Assembly: GCA_965279405.1 (NCBI GenBank)
Contig: OZ257157.1
Span: 3,100,001-3,164,000, forward strand
Reading direction: 5' to 3'
Length of the DNA stretch: 64,000 nt
Origin: CBDDIP01 sp965279405
GTDB taxonomy: Bacteria; Actinomycetota; Acidimicrobiia; Acidimicrobiales; Ilumatobacteraceae
Made by a program: the position numbers and the translations under genes. The notes under the pieces were generated by a model that worked only from the letters and a program-made list of their open reading frames with translations, was not told the DNA's origin and ran no database searches. This document shows positions 1 to 9,055 of this stretch, piece after piece (the stretch's first letter is position 1; each line of letters opens with the position of its first letter).

Positions 1-2308
1 TCGACGACGCCAGGCGGTCGATCGTGATCGTCTCGTTGGCTGCGACCACGCGTGGGCCGCCGAAGCCGGACGGCAACGGGTTGCCGCCGAGTCCGCGACT
101 GTCCGCCCATCGCTCCGGCGAGATCGGGATGAACCGACCCGAGGGCACCGTCGGCCCGCTCGTCGGCGTGAAGTATCCGAGGAGGTCGACGATGACGAAC
201 CCGCCGGCCGGCACGTACAACGTGATGCCGCCGCTGCCGAGCGGCACGACAGCGAAGTTCGGGCGATCGACGCCTGGCGCCGGCACGTTGAGCACCGACG
301 TCGCGCCGAGGGTGCCGTGCATGGTCGGGACGGCTTGGACGAAGTCAGCGGCGACCGCGCCGGTCGACGTGATGTTGACCGCAACGGCGCTTGCATCGGC
401 GGGCACCCACGACCCGGAGAGCTGGAGGTCGACGATGCCGTTGCGGGGAAGCGAGCCCACGCCCGTGGGGTTCGTCGCGCTCGGCCCGCCGCGCGTGTCG
501 AGCACGCGCGTCGGCGTGTTCAACGGCGTGTAGTACGCCGGAGCGGTGTCGATGGGCTGGATCGGTGGTCCCTGCAGCGTGATCGCCCCGGCGCCGAACG
601 CGTTGTCCGGGCCGGCAGGCCCCCGATCGATGACGTCGTGGCGCATGAGCGCGGCGAGTGGCGCGCCGGGCAGCGCCATGCCGGCACCGAAGAGCAACGC
701 CGCCGCCCCGGCTGCAGCCGGAGAGGCCGCCGACGTGCCGGCGAAGCACGAGAAGTACGGCGCCTGCGCGTAGATCGTGCTCGTCACGCACGACGGCGCG
801 GCGATGTCCGGCTTGATCCGTCCGTCCGTGGTCGGGCCCTGCGACGAGTAGTCGGCGATGAGCGGTGAGCTCGGCTGTGCGAGTGCACCGACGGCGATGA
901 GGGAGTAGTTGCGCGAGTCGACGGCCGGCTTGGCCGCCGAGCCGGCCGCCTGTGAGTAGCCGCTTTCGATGTCGCCGACGGCGAGCGCGATCTCGATCCG
1001 GTCCGGCGCAGCACCCACGGGAGTGCCTCCCTTGCGCACGACGCGCAGGTAGCTGACCGAGCCGTTGGGCACGTTCCAGCCGGCGTCGGCACCCTCGAGC
1101 GGGCTCGCCCCGCTGCGCTGGTTGAGGTCGATCGTCTCGACGAACACCAGGCTCGGCGGCGTGCCCGTGTGCCCCGCTTGTGGCGCGCCGGTGTACACCT
1201 CGACCGAGTAGTCGGTGCGCTGGTTCACCGGCAGGTACCAGTCGTTGCTCCAGCGGACGCCGTCGAGCAGCACGAAGCCCTGGCTGCTGTCGATGCGCAG
1301 GAACGTGTCGCCGGGACGGAACTCGATCGGGCCGGCCCCGCGGTTGGTGGGCACCGTGGTGACCATGTACCCGCCGTCGGCGTCGTTGCCGGCCGAGTTG
1401 AACCACACCAGCCCACGATCGGCCGCATAGTCGACGAGCGAGTCGAGCGGCCCGGTGCCGTCGCCGGGCCCGTCGAACGCGGCGCCGAGCGAGCGGGTGA
1501 CGATGCGGACGCCGTTCGCCGAGAACCAGTCGATGGCGTCGCGCATGTCGGAGAGCGAGCCGACGGTGGCGACGAAGACCTCGGCGCCGGGAGCCATGTC
1601 CTTGACGATCTCCGTGACGGCCACGCCGTGGCGATCGCCCTGCCCCGGGTTCAACGACCCGTTGGCGAGGCAGTAGCTGTCGAGCGGGTACTCGTCGGGC
1701 GGGAAGGCGCTGTCCCTGCAGAAGAGGTGTCCATTGGCGACGGTCGGCACCGGGCCGTGTTCGTTCGCATCCCAGAACGACAGGTCGAAGAAGTCGATGA
1801 TGCCGACCTTCGCTCCGACGCCGGTGAACCCGTTGTCGTGCCACGTCGTCGCCGACGTGCTGGCGACCTCCTGGCCCGTCGTCGGTCCGAAGCCGGCTTG
1901 CTGTCGCGGGAGTCGGTTCACGCGCCGGGGTGCGCGCACCCGCTGCACGCCGTCGCTCAGCGCGAGTCGATCGATCTTGCCCACGGGCATGGATGCCTGG
2001 ACCACGGCACCGGGCACGGAACCGATGACGGTCCCGCCGAGCGCGCCCACGTCCTGAGCGATGGCGGCGTCGAACGTCGTGAGCACCTCGACCGAGACGC
2101 GAGGTTCGGGCAGCCCTTCGATGCGCTTGCCACGCGCTTCGGCGATGGCGTCGAGCAGCGCCGGGTCGTCGATCGGGTGAGCCGGATCGGCCGTCGCGGG
2201 CGGGGGACCGGGCTCATGCGACTCGGCGCCGCGAGCATCGGCCGAGAGTGGGGGAACGACCATGCAGCAGGCCAGGACGGCCAGCATCGCCCTGCTCGAT
2301 CTCCGCAC
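1..2308 (-). CDS. Secreted S8 subtilisin-like serine protease (C-terminus beyond window)
   Basis: Exported endopeptidase of the subtilase family. A basic N-terminus and hydrophobic stretch (residues about 1-23) form a signal peptide, followed by a prodomain-like region to about residue 140. The catalytic triad is visible: Asp172 in VGIIDFFD, His227 in GDRHGVA and Ser526 in FAGTSAASP, with the oxyanion Asn308 in SAGND. From about residue 590 the chain has RVLDTRGG-type beta-rich modules of about 130 residues, the second one cut by the window edge. I chose GTG at 2308 because GAGGGG lies 9 nt upstream; the in-frame ATG at 2317 abuts that same GAGGGG. The family call is firm; the substrate is unknown. 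Confidence 0.9.
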   Translation of the reverse strand, partial: MRRSSRAMLAVLACCMVVPPLSADARGAESHEPGPPPATADPAHPIDDPALLDAIAEARGKRIEGLPEPRVSVEVLTTFDAAIAQDVGALGGTVIGSVPGAVVQASMPVGKIDRLALSDGVQRVRAPRRVNRLPRQQAGFGPTTGQEVASTSATTWHDNGFTGVGAKVGIIDFFDLSFWDANEHGPVPTVANGHLFCRDSAFPPDEYPLDSYCLANGSLNPGQGDRHGVAVTEIVKDMAPGAEVFVATVGSLSDMRDAIDWFSANGVRIVTRSLGAAFDGPGDGTGPLDSLVDYAADRGLVWFNSAGNDADGGYMVTTVPTNRGAGPIEFRPGDTFLRIDSSQGFVLLDGVRWSNDWYLPVNQRTDYSVEVYTGAPQAGHTGTPPSLVFVETIDLNQRSGASPLEGADAGWNVPNGSVSYLRVVRKGGTPVGAAPDRIEIALAVGDIESGYSQAAGSAAKPAVDSRNYSLIAVGALAQPSSPLIADYSSQGPTTDGRIKPDIAAPSCVTSTIYAQAPYFSCFAGTSAASPAAAGAAALLFGAGMALPGAPLAALMRHDVIDRGPAGPDNAFGAGAITLQGPPIQPIDTAPAYYTPLNTPTRVLDTRGGPSATNPTGVGSLPRNGIVDLQLSGSWVPADASAVAVNITSTGAVAADFVQAVPTMHGTLGATSVLNVPAPGVDRPNFAVVPLGSGGITLYVPAGGFVIVDLLGYFTPTSGPTVPSGRFIPISPERWADSRGLGGNPLPSGFGGPRVVAANETITIDRLASS

Positions 2309-2337
2309 GTGCACCATCCCCTCGATCGGCGCCGACC

Positions 2338-2643
2338 CTAACCGCGGCGGCGTCGACGGGGGCGTGGCGCGAACGGATCGACGCGGGGCTGCGGGGGCGC
2401 GAGCACGGACGTCTCGTCGTCCACCGGCACGACGATCCCGTCGGCGTCGATGTCGATCGGCTCGTCGCTGGCGGCCATCACGATCGGTGCTTCCTCGCGA
2501 GGCTTGCGTCCCATCGCCTGGTCGAGGCCGAGCATGCCGGCAGCGATCACCGCACCCATCGAGCCGTGGCGGCGGCGGGCGGTGGCGATCATCCGGTCGA
2601 CGTCGGACTCGGCCGGGACCTCTTCCTCTTGATCGTCGGTCAC
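2338..2643 (-). CDS. Small acidic hypothetical protein
   Basis: A 101-residue protein I do not recognise. The N-terminus is acidic (DDQEEEVPAESD); the middle, about residues 17-45, could form a helix containing a Gly/Ala/Met-rich stretch (GSMGAVIAAGMLGLDQAMG). The C-terminus is proline rich and ends in an Arg run. GTG at 2643 is the first start after the divergent Nei promoter region; longer in-frame versions would run through the nei gene on the other strand. It ends 29 nt before the protease start and may be co-transcribed with it. Function unknown. Confidence 0.6.
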   Translation of the reverse strand: MTDDQEEEVPAESDVDRMIATARRRHGSMGAVIAAGMLGLDQAMGRKPREEAPIVMAASDEPIDIDADGIVVPVDDETSVLAPPQPRVDPFAPRPRRRRRG

Positions 2644-2692
2644 CGAGCCAACGCTAACGCCGACCATCGCGCGTCGGCTCGCGCGCAGCGCG

Positions 2693-2698
2693 TAGCCT
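2693..2698 (+). promoter_or_regulatory. -10 box (TAGCCT) of leaderless nei
   Basis: TANNNT hexamer ending 6 nt before the GTG start. The only SD-like bases (GGAGG) sit 1 nt from the start codon, too close to work. Assignment is by pattern, shared with several genes in this window. Confidence 0.45.
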
Positions 2699-2704
2699 GG
2701 AGGC

Positions 2705-3601
2705 GTGCCTGAGGGGGATACCATCCACCGTACGGCCGCCGCACTGCGGACGGCGCTCGTTGGCAAGGCAGTCACGCGCTTCGACGCCCCGCGACTGGCC
2801 GGTCCGCACCCGTCCGCCGGACGTGTCGTCGAAGAGGTCTCCAGCCACGGCAAGCACCTCCTCGTTCGTTGGGACGACGGGCTGGTGCTGCACACGCACA
2901 TGCGCATGACCGGCTCGTGGCACCTGTACCGCGTCGGCGAACGCTGGCGGAAGCCGTCGACGCAGCTGCGCGTCGCGATCGAGGTCGCCGACTGGGTGGC
3001 CGTGTGCTTCAACGCCCCGGTCGTCGAGACCTACCGCGAGTTCGATCGGCATCGTCACCCCGGCTTCGGTCGCCTCGGTCCCGATCTGTGCAAGGCCGAT
3101 GCCGACCTCGCGCTGTGCGTGCAGCGGATGGCGAACTACGAAGACCCCGACGCCCCCATCGCCGAGGTGATGCTCGACCAGCGCATCGCCTGCGGTGTCG
3201 GCAACGTCTATCGCAGCGAGGTGCTGTGGGCATGCGCGCTGCATCCGTTCGCGCCGGTCGGCTCGCTCGACAGCGAGGACCGGGCGCAACTGATCAACGC
3301 CGCCGCACGGATGCTGCGCGCCAACCTGTCCGGGCCGAACCGCGTCACGAACCCCGATGTTCGCGGCGGCCTCGCGGTGTACGGCCGAAACGGTCAGCGC
3401 TGTGCGCGCTGCGCCGAAACGGTGCTGGTGCGTCGCGTCGGCGAGCACGCCCGGCTGCTGTACTTCTGCCCGGGTTGCCAGGTGCACCTGGATCCGCGTC
3501 CGCGGGTCATCACCACGGAGCGCCCGATGGATCCGCACCCCGCTGCGGCGAAGTTCCTCGCCGAGCTCCCGTGGCGGCGAACGGACACCCTCGCCGGCTG
3601 A
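2705..3601 (+). CDS. nei: Fpg/Nei-family DNA glycosylase (endonuclease VIII-like)
   Basis: Base-excision-repair bifunctional glycosylase/AP lyase that removes oxidised pyrimidines. Pro2-Glu3 after the start (MPEGD) supply the Schiff-base nucleophile and catalytic acid, Lys50 in SHGKHLL is the conserved beta-hairpin lysine, and a C-terminal zinc finger is formed by Cys233, Cys236, Cys255 and Cys258. The MPEGDTI start is typical of Nei rather than Fpg (MPELPE). The GTG start has a TAGCCT box 6 nt upstream, so a leaderless mRNA is likely. The stop lies in a 20-bp tandem duplication shared with the convergent gene. Confidence 0.93.
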   Translation: MPEGDTIHRTAAALRTALVGKAVTRFDAPRLAGPHPSAGRVVEEVSSHGKHLLVRWDDGLVLHTHMRMTGSWHLYRVGERWRKPSTQLRVAIEVADWVAVCFNAPVVETYREFDRHRHPGFGRLGPDLCKADADLALCVQRMANYEDPDAPIAEVMLDQRIACGVGNVYRSEVLWACALHPFAPVGSLDSEDRAQLINAAARMLRANLSGPNRVTNPDVRGGLAVYGRNGQRCARCAETVLVRRVGEHARLLYFCPGCQVHLDPRPRVITTERPMDPHPAAAKFLAELPWRRTDTLAG

Positions 3602-3631
3602 TCAGGAGATGCCAGCCCTGATCAGGAGATG
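3598..3631. repeat. Imperfect 20-bp tandem duplication at the tail-to-tail junction
   Basis: The 14-mer CTGATCAGGAGATG occurs at 3598-3611 and again at 3618-3631, exactly 20 bp apart. The first copy carries the stop of the glycosylase gene and the second the stop of the convergent cyclase gene; both stops come from the palindrome TGATCA. Confidence 0.8.
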
Positions 3632-6600
3632 TCGGTGAGGTGCTCGATGATGTTGGCCCATCCGGGCCCGAGCACCGTTCGCTCGTCGTGCACGGCGTGG
3701 CGCCGTCCGGTGATCGCTTCGTAGGCGCCCGTTGCCAGCGCGGTGGCGACGACATCGCCGACGCCGATCGCTCGGGCGACCGATGCTTCGAGGCTCAACG
3801 TCGCCTGCTCGACGTCGCCCAACTGGTGGTGCGCGCAGCCGACACCGATGAAGGCGATGACTTGGTCGAGGTACGTCGCACCCTTGATCGACTCGAGCTG
3901 CTCGGCGAGCTCGAGGGCCACCTTCGGGTTGCCGCTGAGTGCCTCGACGAGGATCGCCGCCGCGGTGGCGAACGGGTGGTCGTCGCCCTCCTCGGCGATG
4001 TCCTCGATGGTCGCCAGCGCTTCGTCGAGCCGGTGCAGCTGGGCCAGCGCGACGGCGCGAACGATCGTCGGTTCGAAGGCGACGCCCTGTCGGCTGTGCA
4101 TCTCCTCGATGGCACGGTCGGCGTACATCAACGCGCCGGCGCCATCGCCGCGGTGCATCGCTGCGCCTGCCGCGGCGAGCACCGGGTATGGGCCGTTGCT
4201 CTCCTGCTCGGAAAGCGAGAGGAGCTCCTCCAGGCTGCGTTGCGCAGCAGCGGCGCGGCCGAGCGCGATCTGCGAGCGAACGATCGGGGCGAGGGCTTGC
4301 ATCGTGCCGTAGCCGTCGTTGATCGCCTTGAACTTGCGCCGCGCCTGCTCGGCGAAGCCGAGCGACTCCTCGAGGTGTCCCTGCCACAGGCGCAGATCGG
4401 CGAGGAGCACCTGCATCATCCCGGCGGCCCAGTCGTCGCCGCGCTCGTCGGCTTCCCGGGCAACGATGTCGGCAAGCGCTTCCGCCTCCTCGTAGTCGCG
4501 CTCGAAGAACGAGACGAAGGCGAGCAGACCGAACGCCCAGCCGACGCCGTTGCGATCGCCGACGCGCTCGAGCGTCTCCGCCGCGTGCAGCAGGCGTTCG
4601 CGCGACTGGGTCATGTCGCCGCTGAGGAACGACGCCCACGCGCGGTGCTGCTCGATCCACGCCAGCCCGCGCTCGTCGCCGGCGCTGCGGTACAGGTCGT
4701 CGGCCTCGCCGAAGAACCACTCGGCGTCGCCGAGCGAACCACCGAACAGCTCGATGAACCCGCGGGCTCGCAACGCGTCCGCCAGACGATCGGGGCGCTC
4801 GGTCATCCGCAGCAGCTCGACCGAGCGACCGAGCTCGGCGCGCGCGAGGTCCATGTGGCCTTCGACGTGGGCGAGGCTGCCGAGCAACCGTCGCGACTCG
4901 CCCTCGGCCACGGTGTCGTTGGCGCGCTCCGCCATCGTCAGCGCGAGATCGAGGTCGGCGTGTGCGGGTGCGAACTGGCGTTGCTCGACCGCCGCGCTGG
5001 CGCGCAGGAGCAGCAGTCGCGAGCGGCGCTCCTCGTTCTCGGGAGTGTTCGGCAGCAGGTCGAGCGCCCGCGTCGCCGTGCGCGTGCAGGTGCGCAGCGC
5101 GCCGGAGTCGAGCGAGCGCTGCGCCGACTCGGTGAGCAGGAGGACGGCTTCGTCGGCGATGCCGGCGGGCAACTCGTCGAGCCCGCCGAGCTCGTTGGCC
5201 AGCTCGGCCGCGGTGGCCGTGTGGTGGGCGAGGTCGTCGAGGCGATGACCCGACGAGCGGATCGCCTTGGCGATGCCCGCGTGGCGCATCGCCCGTCGCT
5301 CCTTCGTCAGCGTCTGGTACGCGGCCTCGCGAACGGATTCGCTGCGGAACTGCCAGCGGCGGCCGCGCAGCTCCAGCAGGCCGAGCTCGTCGAGCTGGTT
5401 CACCGTCTCGGCGTGGAACGTCTGGCCGAGCTCGGTGCCGAACTTGTCGAGGTCGGCGACCGTGCCCGAGTTGCCGAGCGTCGCCGCGTTGTCGAGCACC
5501 TGGCGCTGCTCGGTGGTCAGCTGATCCAGCCGCGCGCCGATCAGCGTGCGCAGCGAACCGGGCAGGTGCGTCTGGTTGCCGCCCGAACGTGTCAGCGCGG
5601 CGAGCTCCTGGAGGAACAACGGGTTGCCACCGCTGCGCTCGAACAGCGCAGTGAGCTGACGGGCGTTGGTCGGTGCGTCGCCGAGCAGCTCGGCGGCGAG
5701 CGTCTCGGTTGCCGACTGGGACAGCGGCAGCAAGGGCAGTGACACCACGGTCGCCCGTTCGGTGCGCGGCGGCCACGACAGGTCGCTGCCGGGCCGCATC
5801 GCCGTGATCAGCGCGAAGCGGCTGCGGCCGAGCGACGCAACGAGGTGATCGAGCAGCTCGATGAGCGCCGGGTCGGCCCAGTGGAGGTCGTCGATGGTCA
5901 GCACGACCGGTCGCTGGAACGATCGCAGCTCGAGCACGCGGGTGACGGCGCGGTGGATGGCCCGGCGGGCGTTGGCCGGGTCGAGCCGGTCGATCGGCGA
6001 GGGGTAGCCCTGCAGGTGCACGAAGATGTCGATCAGCTGCTCGAGCTCGTCGGTGGCCACCTCGCCGGTGAGCTTGAGCGCTCGCTCCATCGCAACCGCG
6101 CGCACCGCTTCGACGCTCTGGCCCGGTTCGAGATCGAGGTAGGCGGCAAGGGCGCTGGCGATCGGCCACCACACGTTGGACTCGCCGTAGGGCACGCCTG
6201 CGCCGGCGAGCACCGCGGCGTCGTGGGTGGTGCGCATGTAGTCGACGAGCTCGTCGATGAGGCGCGTCGTGCCGACGCCGTTCTCGCCGGACACGGCCAC
6301 GAGCACCCCGCGGTGATCGCAGACGACGTCGAGCGCGGCGCGGGCGATGGCCATCTCCGCCTCGCGGCCGACGAGGCGGACCTCGCGACGCTTGCGTCGT
6401 GCAGATCCCGGCGGAGCCGTCGGCTCGACGGCCAGCCACGCTGCCATCGCTTGTTCGCGACCGCGAGGGATCAGCTCCCCGAACGAGTCGTACCGAATGC
6501 AGTGCGTGGTGAGCGCGTGGGTGGTGGGCCCGACGAGCACGCCGCCCGGGGGCGCGACGCCTTGCAGTCGCGAGGCGGTGTTGACGACGTCGCCCATCGC

Positions 6601-7071
6601 TGTGTAGTCGGTTCCGGCGAGCGTGCCGACGAGCACCTCGCCGGTGTTGATGCCGATGCGCATGCGGATGTCGCTGGCGCCGACGCGGGCGCCGGCGGGG
6701 GAGTTGGTGGCCACGAACGCGGCGAGCGTCTGGTGCATGCGCAGTGCGGCGCGCACCGCGCGCTCCGGGTCGTCCTCGTGGCCGACGGGCGCGCCGAAGA
6801 GGGCGAGGATGCCGTCACCGAGGATCTTGTCGACGCGTCCGCCGAAGGAGGCCACGTCGTCGACGAGCCGTTCGAAGCAGCTGTCGATGAATCGCTTCAG
6901 CTGCTCGGGGTCGAGGTGCTCGGCCATCGTGGTGAAGCCGACGAGGTCGGCGAACAGCACCGTGACGATGCGCCGCTCCTCGGTCTGGGCCATCGAGACG
7001 GCATGCCCACAGCTGGGGCAGAAGCGCGCGCCGTCCGGGATGGAGGCGCCACATGAGCTGCAGGGCGTCAC
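3622..7071 (-). CDS. Zinc-ribbon, class III adenylate cyclase, AAA ATPase and TPR regulatory protein
   Basis: A cytosolic 1149-residue multidomain regulator. Residues 4-21 are a Cys4 zinc ribbon (Cys4, 7, 18, 21). The class III cyclase domain follows (about 33-200), with metal Asp42 in FADLVGFT, a second metal Asp in KILGDG (whose Lys suggests ATP as substrate) and the Asn/Arg transition-state pair in DVVNTASRL. Next is an AAA/AfsR-like ATPase: residues 262-269 read GENGVGTT, so the Walker A Lys is replaced by Thr268, while a Walker B VLTIDDLHWAD is intact. The C-terminal half is helical TPR-like repeats. Such proteins are usually cAMP-making or signal-scaffolding regulators. GTG 7071 keeps the zinc ribbon intact; GTG 7089 is an alternative. 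Confidence 0.88.
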   Translation of the reverse strand: MTPCSSCGASIPDGARFCPSCGHAVSMAQTEERRIVTVLFADLVGFTTMAEHLDPEQLKRFIDSCFERLVDDVASFGGRVDKILGDGILALFGAPVGHEDDPERAVRAALRMHQTLAAFVATNSPAGARVGASDIRMRIGINTGEVLVGTLAGTDYTAMGDVVNTASRLQGVAPPGGVLVGPTTHALTTHCIRYDSFGELIPRGREQAMAAWLAVEPTAPPGSARRKRREVRLVGREAEMAIARAALDVVCDHRGVLVAVSGENGVGTTRLIDELVDYMRTTHDAAVLAGAGVPYGESNVWWPIASALAAYLDLEPGQSVEAVRAVAMERALKLTGEVATDELEQLIDIFVHLQGYPSPIDRLDPANARRAIHRAVTRVLELRSFQRPVVLTIDDLHWADPALIELLDHLVASLGRSRFALITAMRPGSDLSWPPRTERATVVSLPLLPLSQSATETLAAELLGDAPTNARQLTALFERSGGNPLFLQELAALTRSGGNQTHLPGSLRTLIGARLDQLTTEQRQVLDNAATLGNSGTVADLDKFGTELGQTFHAETVNQLDELGLLELRGRRWQFRSESVREAAYQTLTKERRAMRHAGIAKAIRSSGHRLDDLAHHTATAAELANELGGLDELPAGIADEAVLLLTESAQRSLDSGALRTCTRTATRALDLLPNTPENEERRSRLLLLRASAAVEQRQFAPAHADLDLALTMAERANDTVAEGESRRLLGSLAHVEGHMDLARAELGRSVELLRMTERPDRLADALRARGFIELFGGSLGDAEWFFGEADDLYRSAGDERGLAWIEQHRAWASFLSGDMTQSRERLLHAAETLERVGDRNGVGWAFGLLAFVSFFERDYEEAEALADIVAREADERGDDWAAGMMQVLLADLRLWQGHLEESLGFAEQARRKFKAINDGYGTMQALAPIVRSQIALGRAAAAQRSLEELLSLSEQESNGPYPVLAAAGAAMHRGDGAGALMYADRAIEEMHSRQGVAFEPTIVRAVALAQLHRLDEALATIEDIAEEGDDHPFATAAAILVEALSGNPKVALELAEQLESIKGATYLDQVIAFIGVGCAHHQLGDVEQATLSLEASVARAIGVGDVVATALATGAYEAITGRRHAVHDERTVLGPGWANIIEHLTDIS

Positions 7072-7128
7072 CCTGCGAGCGTACGGCACATCCACCCCCA
7101 GACGGACGAGGATTCGCAGGTCCAGCGC

Positions 7129-7134
7129 TAGCGT
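7129..7134 (+). promoter_or_regulatory. -10 box (TAGCGT) upstream of the histidine kinase
   Basis: TANNNT hexamer ending 9 nt before the ATG at 7144, with no SD between. It lies in the 72-bp divergent gap shared with the cyclase gene. Confidence 0.35.
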
Positions 7135-7143
7135 CGAACGGCG

Positions 7144-8328
7144 ATGGCACGGCCGCGGTTGGTCCCTTGGTTCCGGCTCCACCCCCAGCTCACCGACGCT
7201 GCGGTGGCTCTGGTGCTGCTGCTCGGCGGGCTCGGCGCACACTTCTTCTCCCGCGAAGCGGACGTGCGCGACCCGTCGGCGCTCGGGGTGGTGCTGGTGG
7301 TTCTGGCGACGGTGCCGTTGATCTGGCGTCGCCGCTGGCCGATCGTCGTCCTCGCGGTGCTGCTCGGTTCGGTGGTCTGGCTCGAGCTGATCCACGCCGG
7401 CAACCCGGGTTGGCTGCCCGTGCTCATCGGCAGCTACTCGCTGACCGCGCACCGCACGGGGCAGCCGCTGCGCCGCGAGGGCGCCATCTTCTGGGGCGTC
7501 GTGGTGATCATCGCCACCCTCGGCACGATCTTCGGTGACACGCCCCACCAGGCGCTGCTGAGCGGCGCGGTGCTGATCGCGTTGGCGATGGTGGTCGGCG
7601 ACAACGTGCGCCGCCGCCGGGCCCGCGCCGCGGAGCTGGCCGAGCGCGAGGAGGACGAGCAGCGCGAGCAGGAGCTGCTCGCTCGTCAGCAGCTGCAGGA
7701 CGAACGCCAGCGCATCGCCCGCGAGCTGCACGACGTGGTCGCCCACAGCGTCAGCGTGATGATCATCCAGGCCGCGGCGGCGCGGCGGCAGCTGGCCTCC
7801 AACCCCGACCGGGCCCGTGACGCGTTGACGACGATCGAGGAGACCGGGCGCGAGGCGATGACCGAGATGCGTCGGATGCTCGGCGTGCTGCGAAACGAGA
7901 CGGCGTCGGCCGAGCTCGCCCCGCAACCCTCGCTCGCTTCGTTGGCGGAGCTGGTCGAGGCATCGACGGACGTGCCGGTGACGCTGCGCGTCGAAGGCGA
8001 CGTGCACGGCCTGCCGACGGGCATCGAGCTCAACGCCTACCGACTCGTGCAGGAGGCGTTGACCAACGTGCGTCGCCACGCCGGCCGCGTCGATCGAGTG
8101 GAGCTGTCCGTGATCCGTTGTGACGACTCGCTCAGCGTGGAGATCAGCGACGACGGTCGCGGATCGGCGGCGGTCGGCGTGTCGGGCGGTCTCGGTCTCG
8201 TCGGCATGCGCGAGCGCGTGTCGATGTTCGGTGGCGAGCTCGTCGCCGGTCCGCAACCCGGTGGCGGCTGGCGCGTGCGCGCGACCTTCCCCCTCACGCA
8301 CACGCACGCGTCGCCGGTCCTGTCGTGA
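7144..8328 (+). CDS. Two-component sensor histidine kinase, NarL/DesK type
   Basis: Membrane histidine kinase of the HisKA_3 class. The N-terminal 150 residues hold several hydrophobic segments (for example around 17-35, 48-60, 66-80 and 118-150). A charged coiled-coil (RARAAELAEREEDEQREQELL) leads into the dimerisation box IARELHDVVAHSVS with phospho-acceptor His196. The C-terminal HATPase_c domain has an N-box (NAYRLVQEALTNVRRHA), a G1 motif (ISDDGRGSA) and a G2 motif (GGLGLVGMRERV). Its stop overlaps the GTG of the response regulator by 4 bp, which marks the cognate pair. The stimulus is unknown. Confidence 0.93.
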   Translation: MARPRLVPWFRLHPQLTDAAVALVLLLGGLGAHFFSREADVRDPSALGVVLVVLATVPLIWRRRWPIVVLAVLLGSVVWLELIHAGNPGWLPVLIGSYSLTAHRTGQPLRREGAIFWGVVVIIATLGTIFGDTPHQALLSGAVLIALAMVVGDNVRRRRARAAELAEREEDEQREQELLARQQLQDERQRIARELHDVVAHSVSVMIIQAAAARRQLASNPDRARDALTTIEETGREAMTEMRRMLGVLRNETASAELAPQPSLASLAELVEASTDVPVTLRVEGDVHGLPTGIELNAYRLVQEALTNVRRHAGRVDRVELSVIRCDDSLSVEISDDGRGSAAVGVSGGLGLVGMRERVSMFGGELVAGPQPGGGWRVRATFPLTHTHASPVLS

Positions 8329-8999
8329 TCCGCGTGCTGCTGGTGGACGACCAGGCGATGGTGCGCGCCGGGTTCCGGATGATCATCGAGACGGAGGCCG
8401 ACCTGACGGTGGTCGGCGAGGCGGCGGACGGTCGGGAGGCGATCGAGCTCGTCGCGCGGAGCAAGCCGGACGTCGTGCTGATGGACGTTCGCATGCCGCA
8501 CATGGACGGCATCGAAGCCACCCGTGTCGTCACCGCCGCCGGCGACGACGCGCCGCACGTGCTGATCCTCACCACCTTCGATCTCGACGACTACGTCTAC
8601 GCCGCGCTGCGTGCCGGCGCGAGCGGGTTCCTGTTGAAGGACGCACCGGCCGAGCAGCTCGTCGAGGCGATCCGGGTGATCGCTCGCGGCGACGCGCTGC
8701 TCGCGCCGTCGGTGACGCGCCTGCTGATCGAGGAGGTGGCCCGTCGGCCGCCGGTGGATCCGTCGGTGGTGGCTCCCGGGCTGGTCGACCTCACCGACCG
8801 CGAGACCGAGGTGCTGCGGCTGATCGCGCGTGGCCTGTCCAACTCGGAGATCGCCGATCAGCTGTACCTCGGCGAGGCGACGGTGAAGACCCACGTCGGT
8901 CGGGTGCTGACCAAGCTCGGCCTGCGTGATCGGGTGCAGGCGGTGGTCGTTGCCTATGAATCCGGCCTGGTCACGCCCGGCGATCATCCGGCGGGTTGA
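8325..8999 (+). CDS. NarL/FixJ-family response regulator
   Basis: DNA-binding partner of the preceding kinase. The receiver domain (about 1-120) has the acidic pair in VDDQ, phospho-acceptor Asp54 in VLMDVRMP and a conserved Lys in FLLKDAP. The C-terminal LuxR-type helix-turn-helix (about 150-210) is recognisable from LTDRETEVLRLIARGLSNSEIA and ATVKTHVGRVLTKLGL. It starts at GTG 8325 inside a GTGA overlap with the kinase stop, so the two are translationally coupled. The ABC exporter genes start 56 bp downstream and are plausible targets, by position only. Confidence 0.95.
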   Translation: MIRVLLVDDQAMVRAGFRMIIETEADLTVVGEAADGREAIELVARSKPDVVLMDVRMPHMDGIEATRVVTAAGDDAPHVLILTTFDLDDYVYAALRAGASGFLLKDAPAEQLVEAIRVIARGDALLAPSVTRLLIEEVARRPPVDPSVVAPGLVDLTDRETEVLRLIARGLSNSEIADQLYLGEATVKTHVGRVLTKLGLRDRVQAVVVAYESGLVTPGDHPAG

Positions 9000-9055
9000 C
9001 CGCCGTCACCTGCAATGCGGATGACCGCGCCACACCGGCGGGGTAGAACGGTGGG

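Noticed and set aside
345..1844. 499-residue Arg-rich open frame on the minus strand
   Set aside because: Out-of-frame shadow of the subtilase; the true frame has the complete D/H/S triad.
1169..2341. 390-residue open frame on the plus strand
   Set aside because: Antisense to the subtilase; Asp/Arg/His-biased composition typical of shadow frames in GC-rich DNA.
3602..6439. 945-residue open frame overlapping the cyclase gene
   Set aside because: Arg-rich shadow in another minus frame; no domain recognisable.
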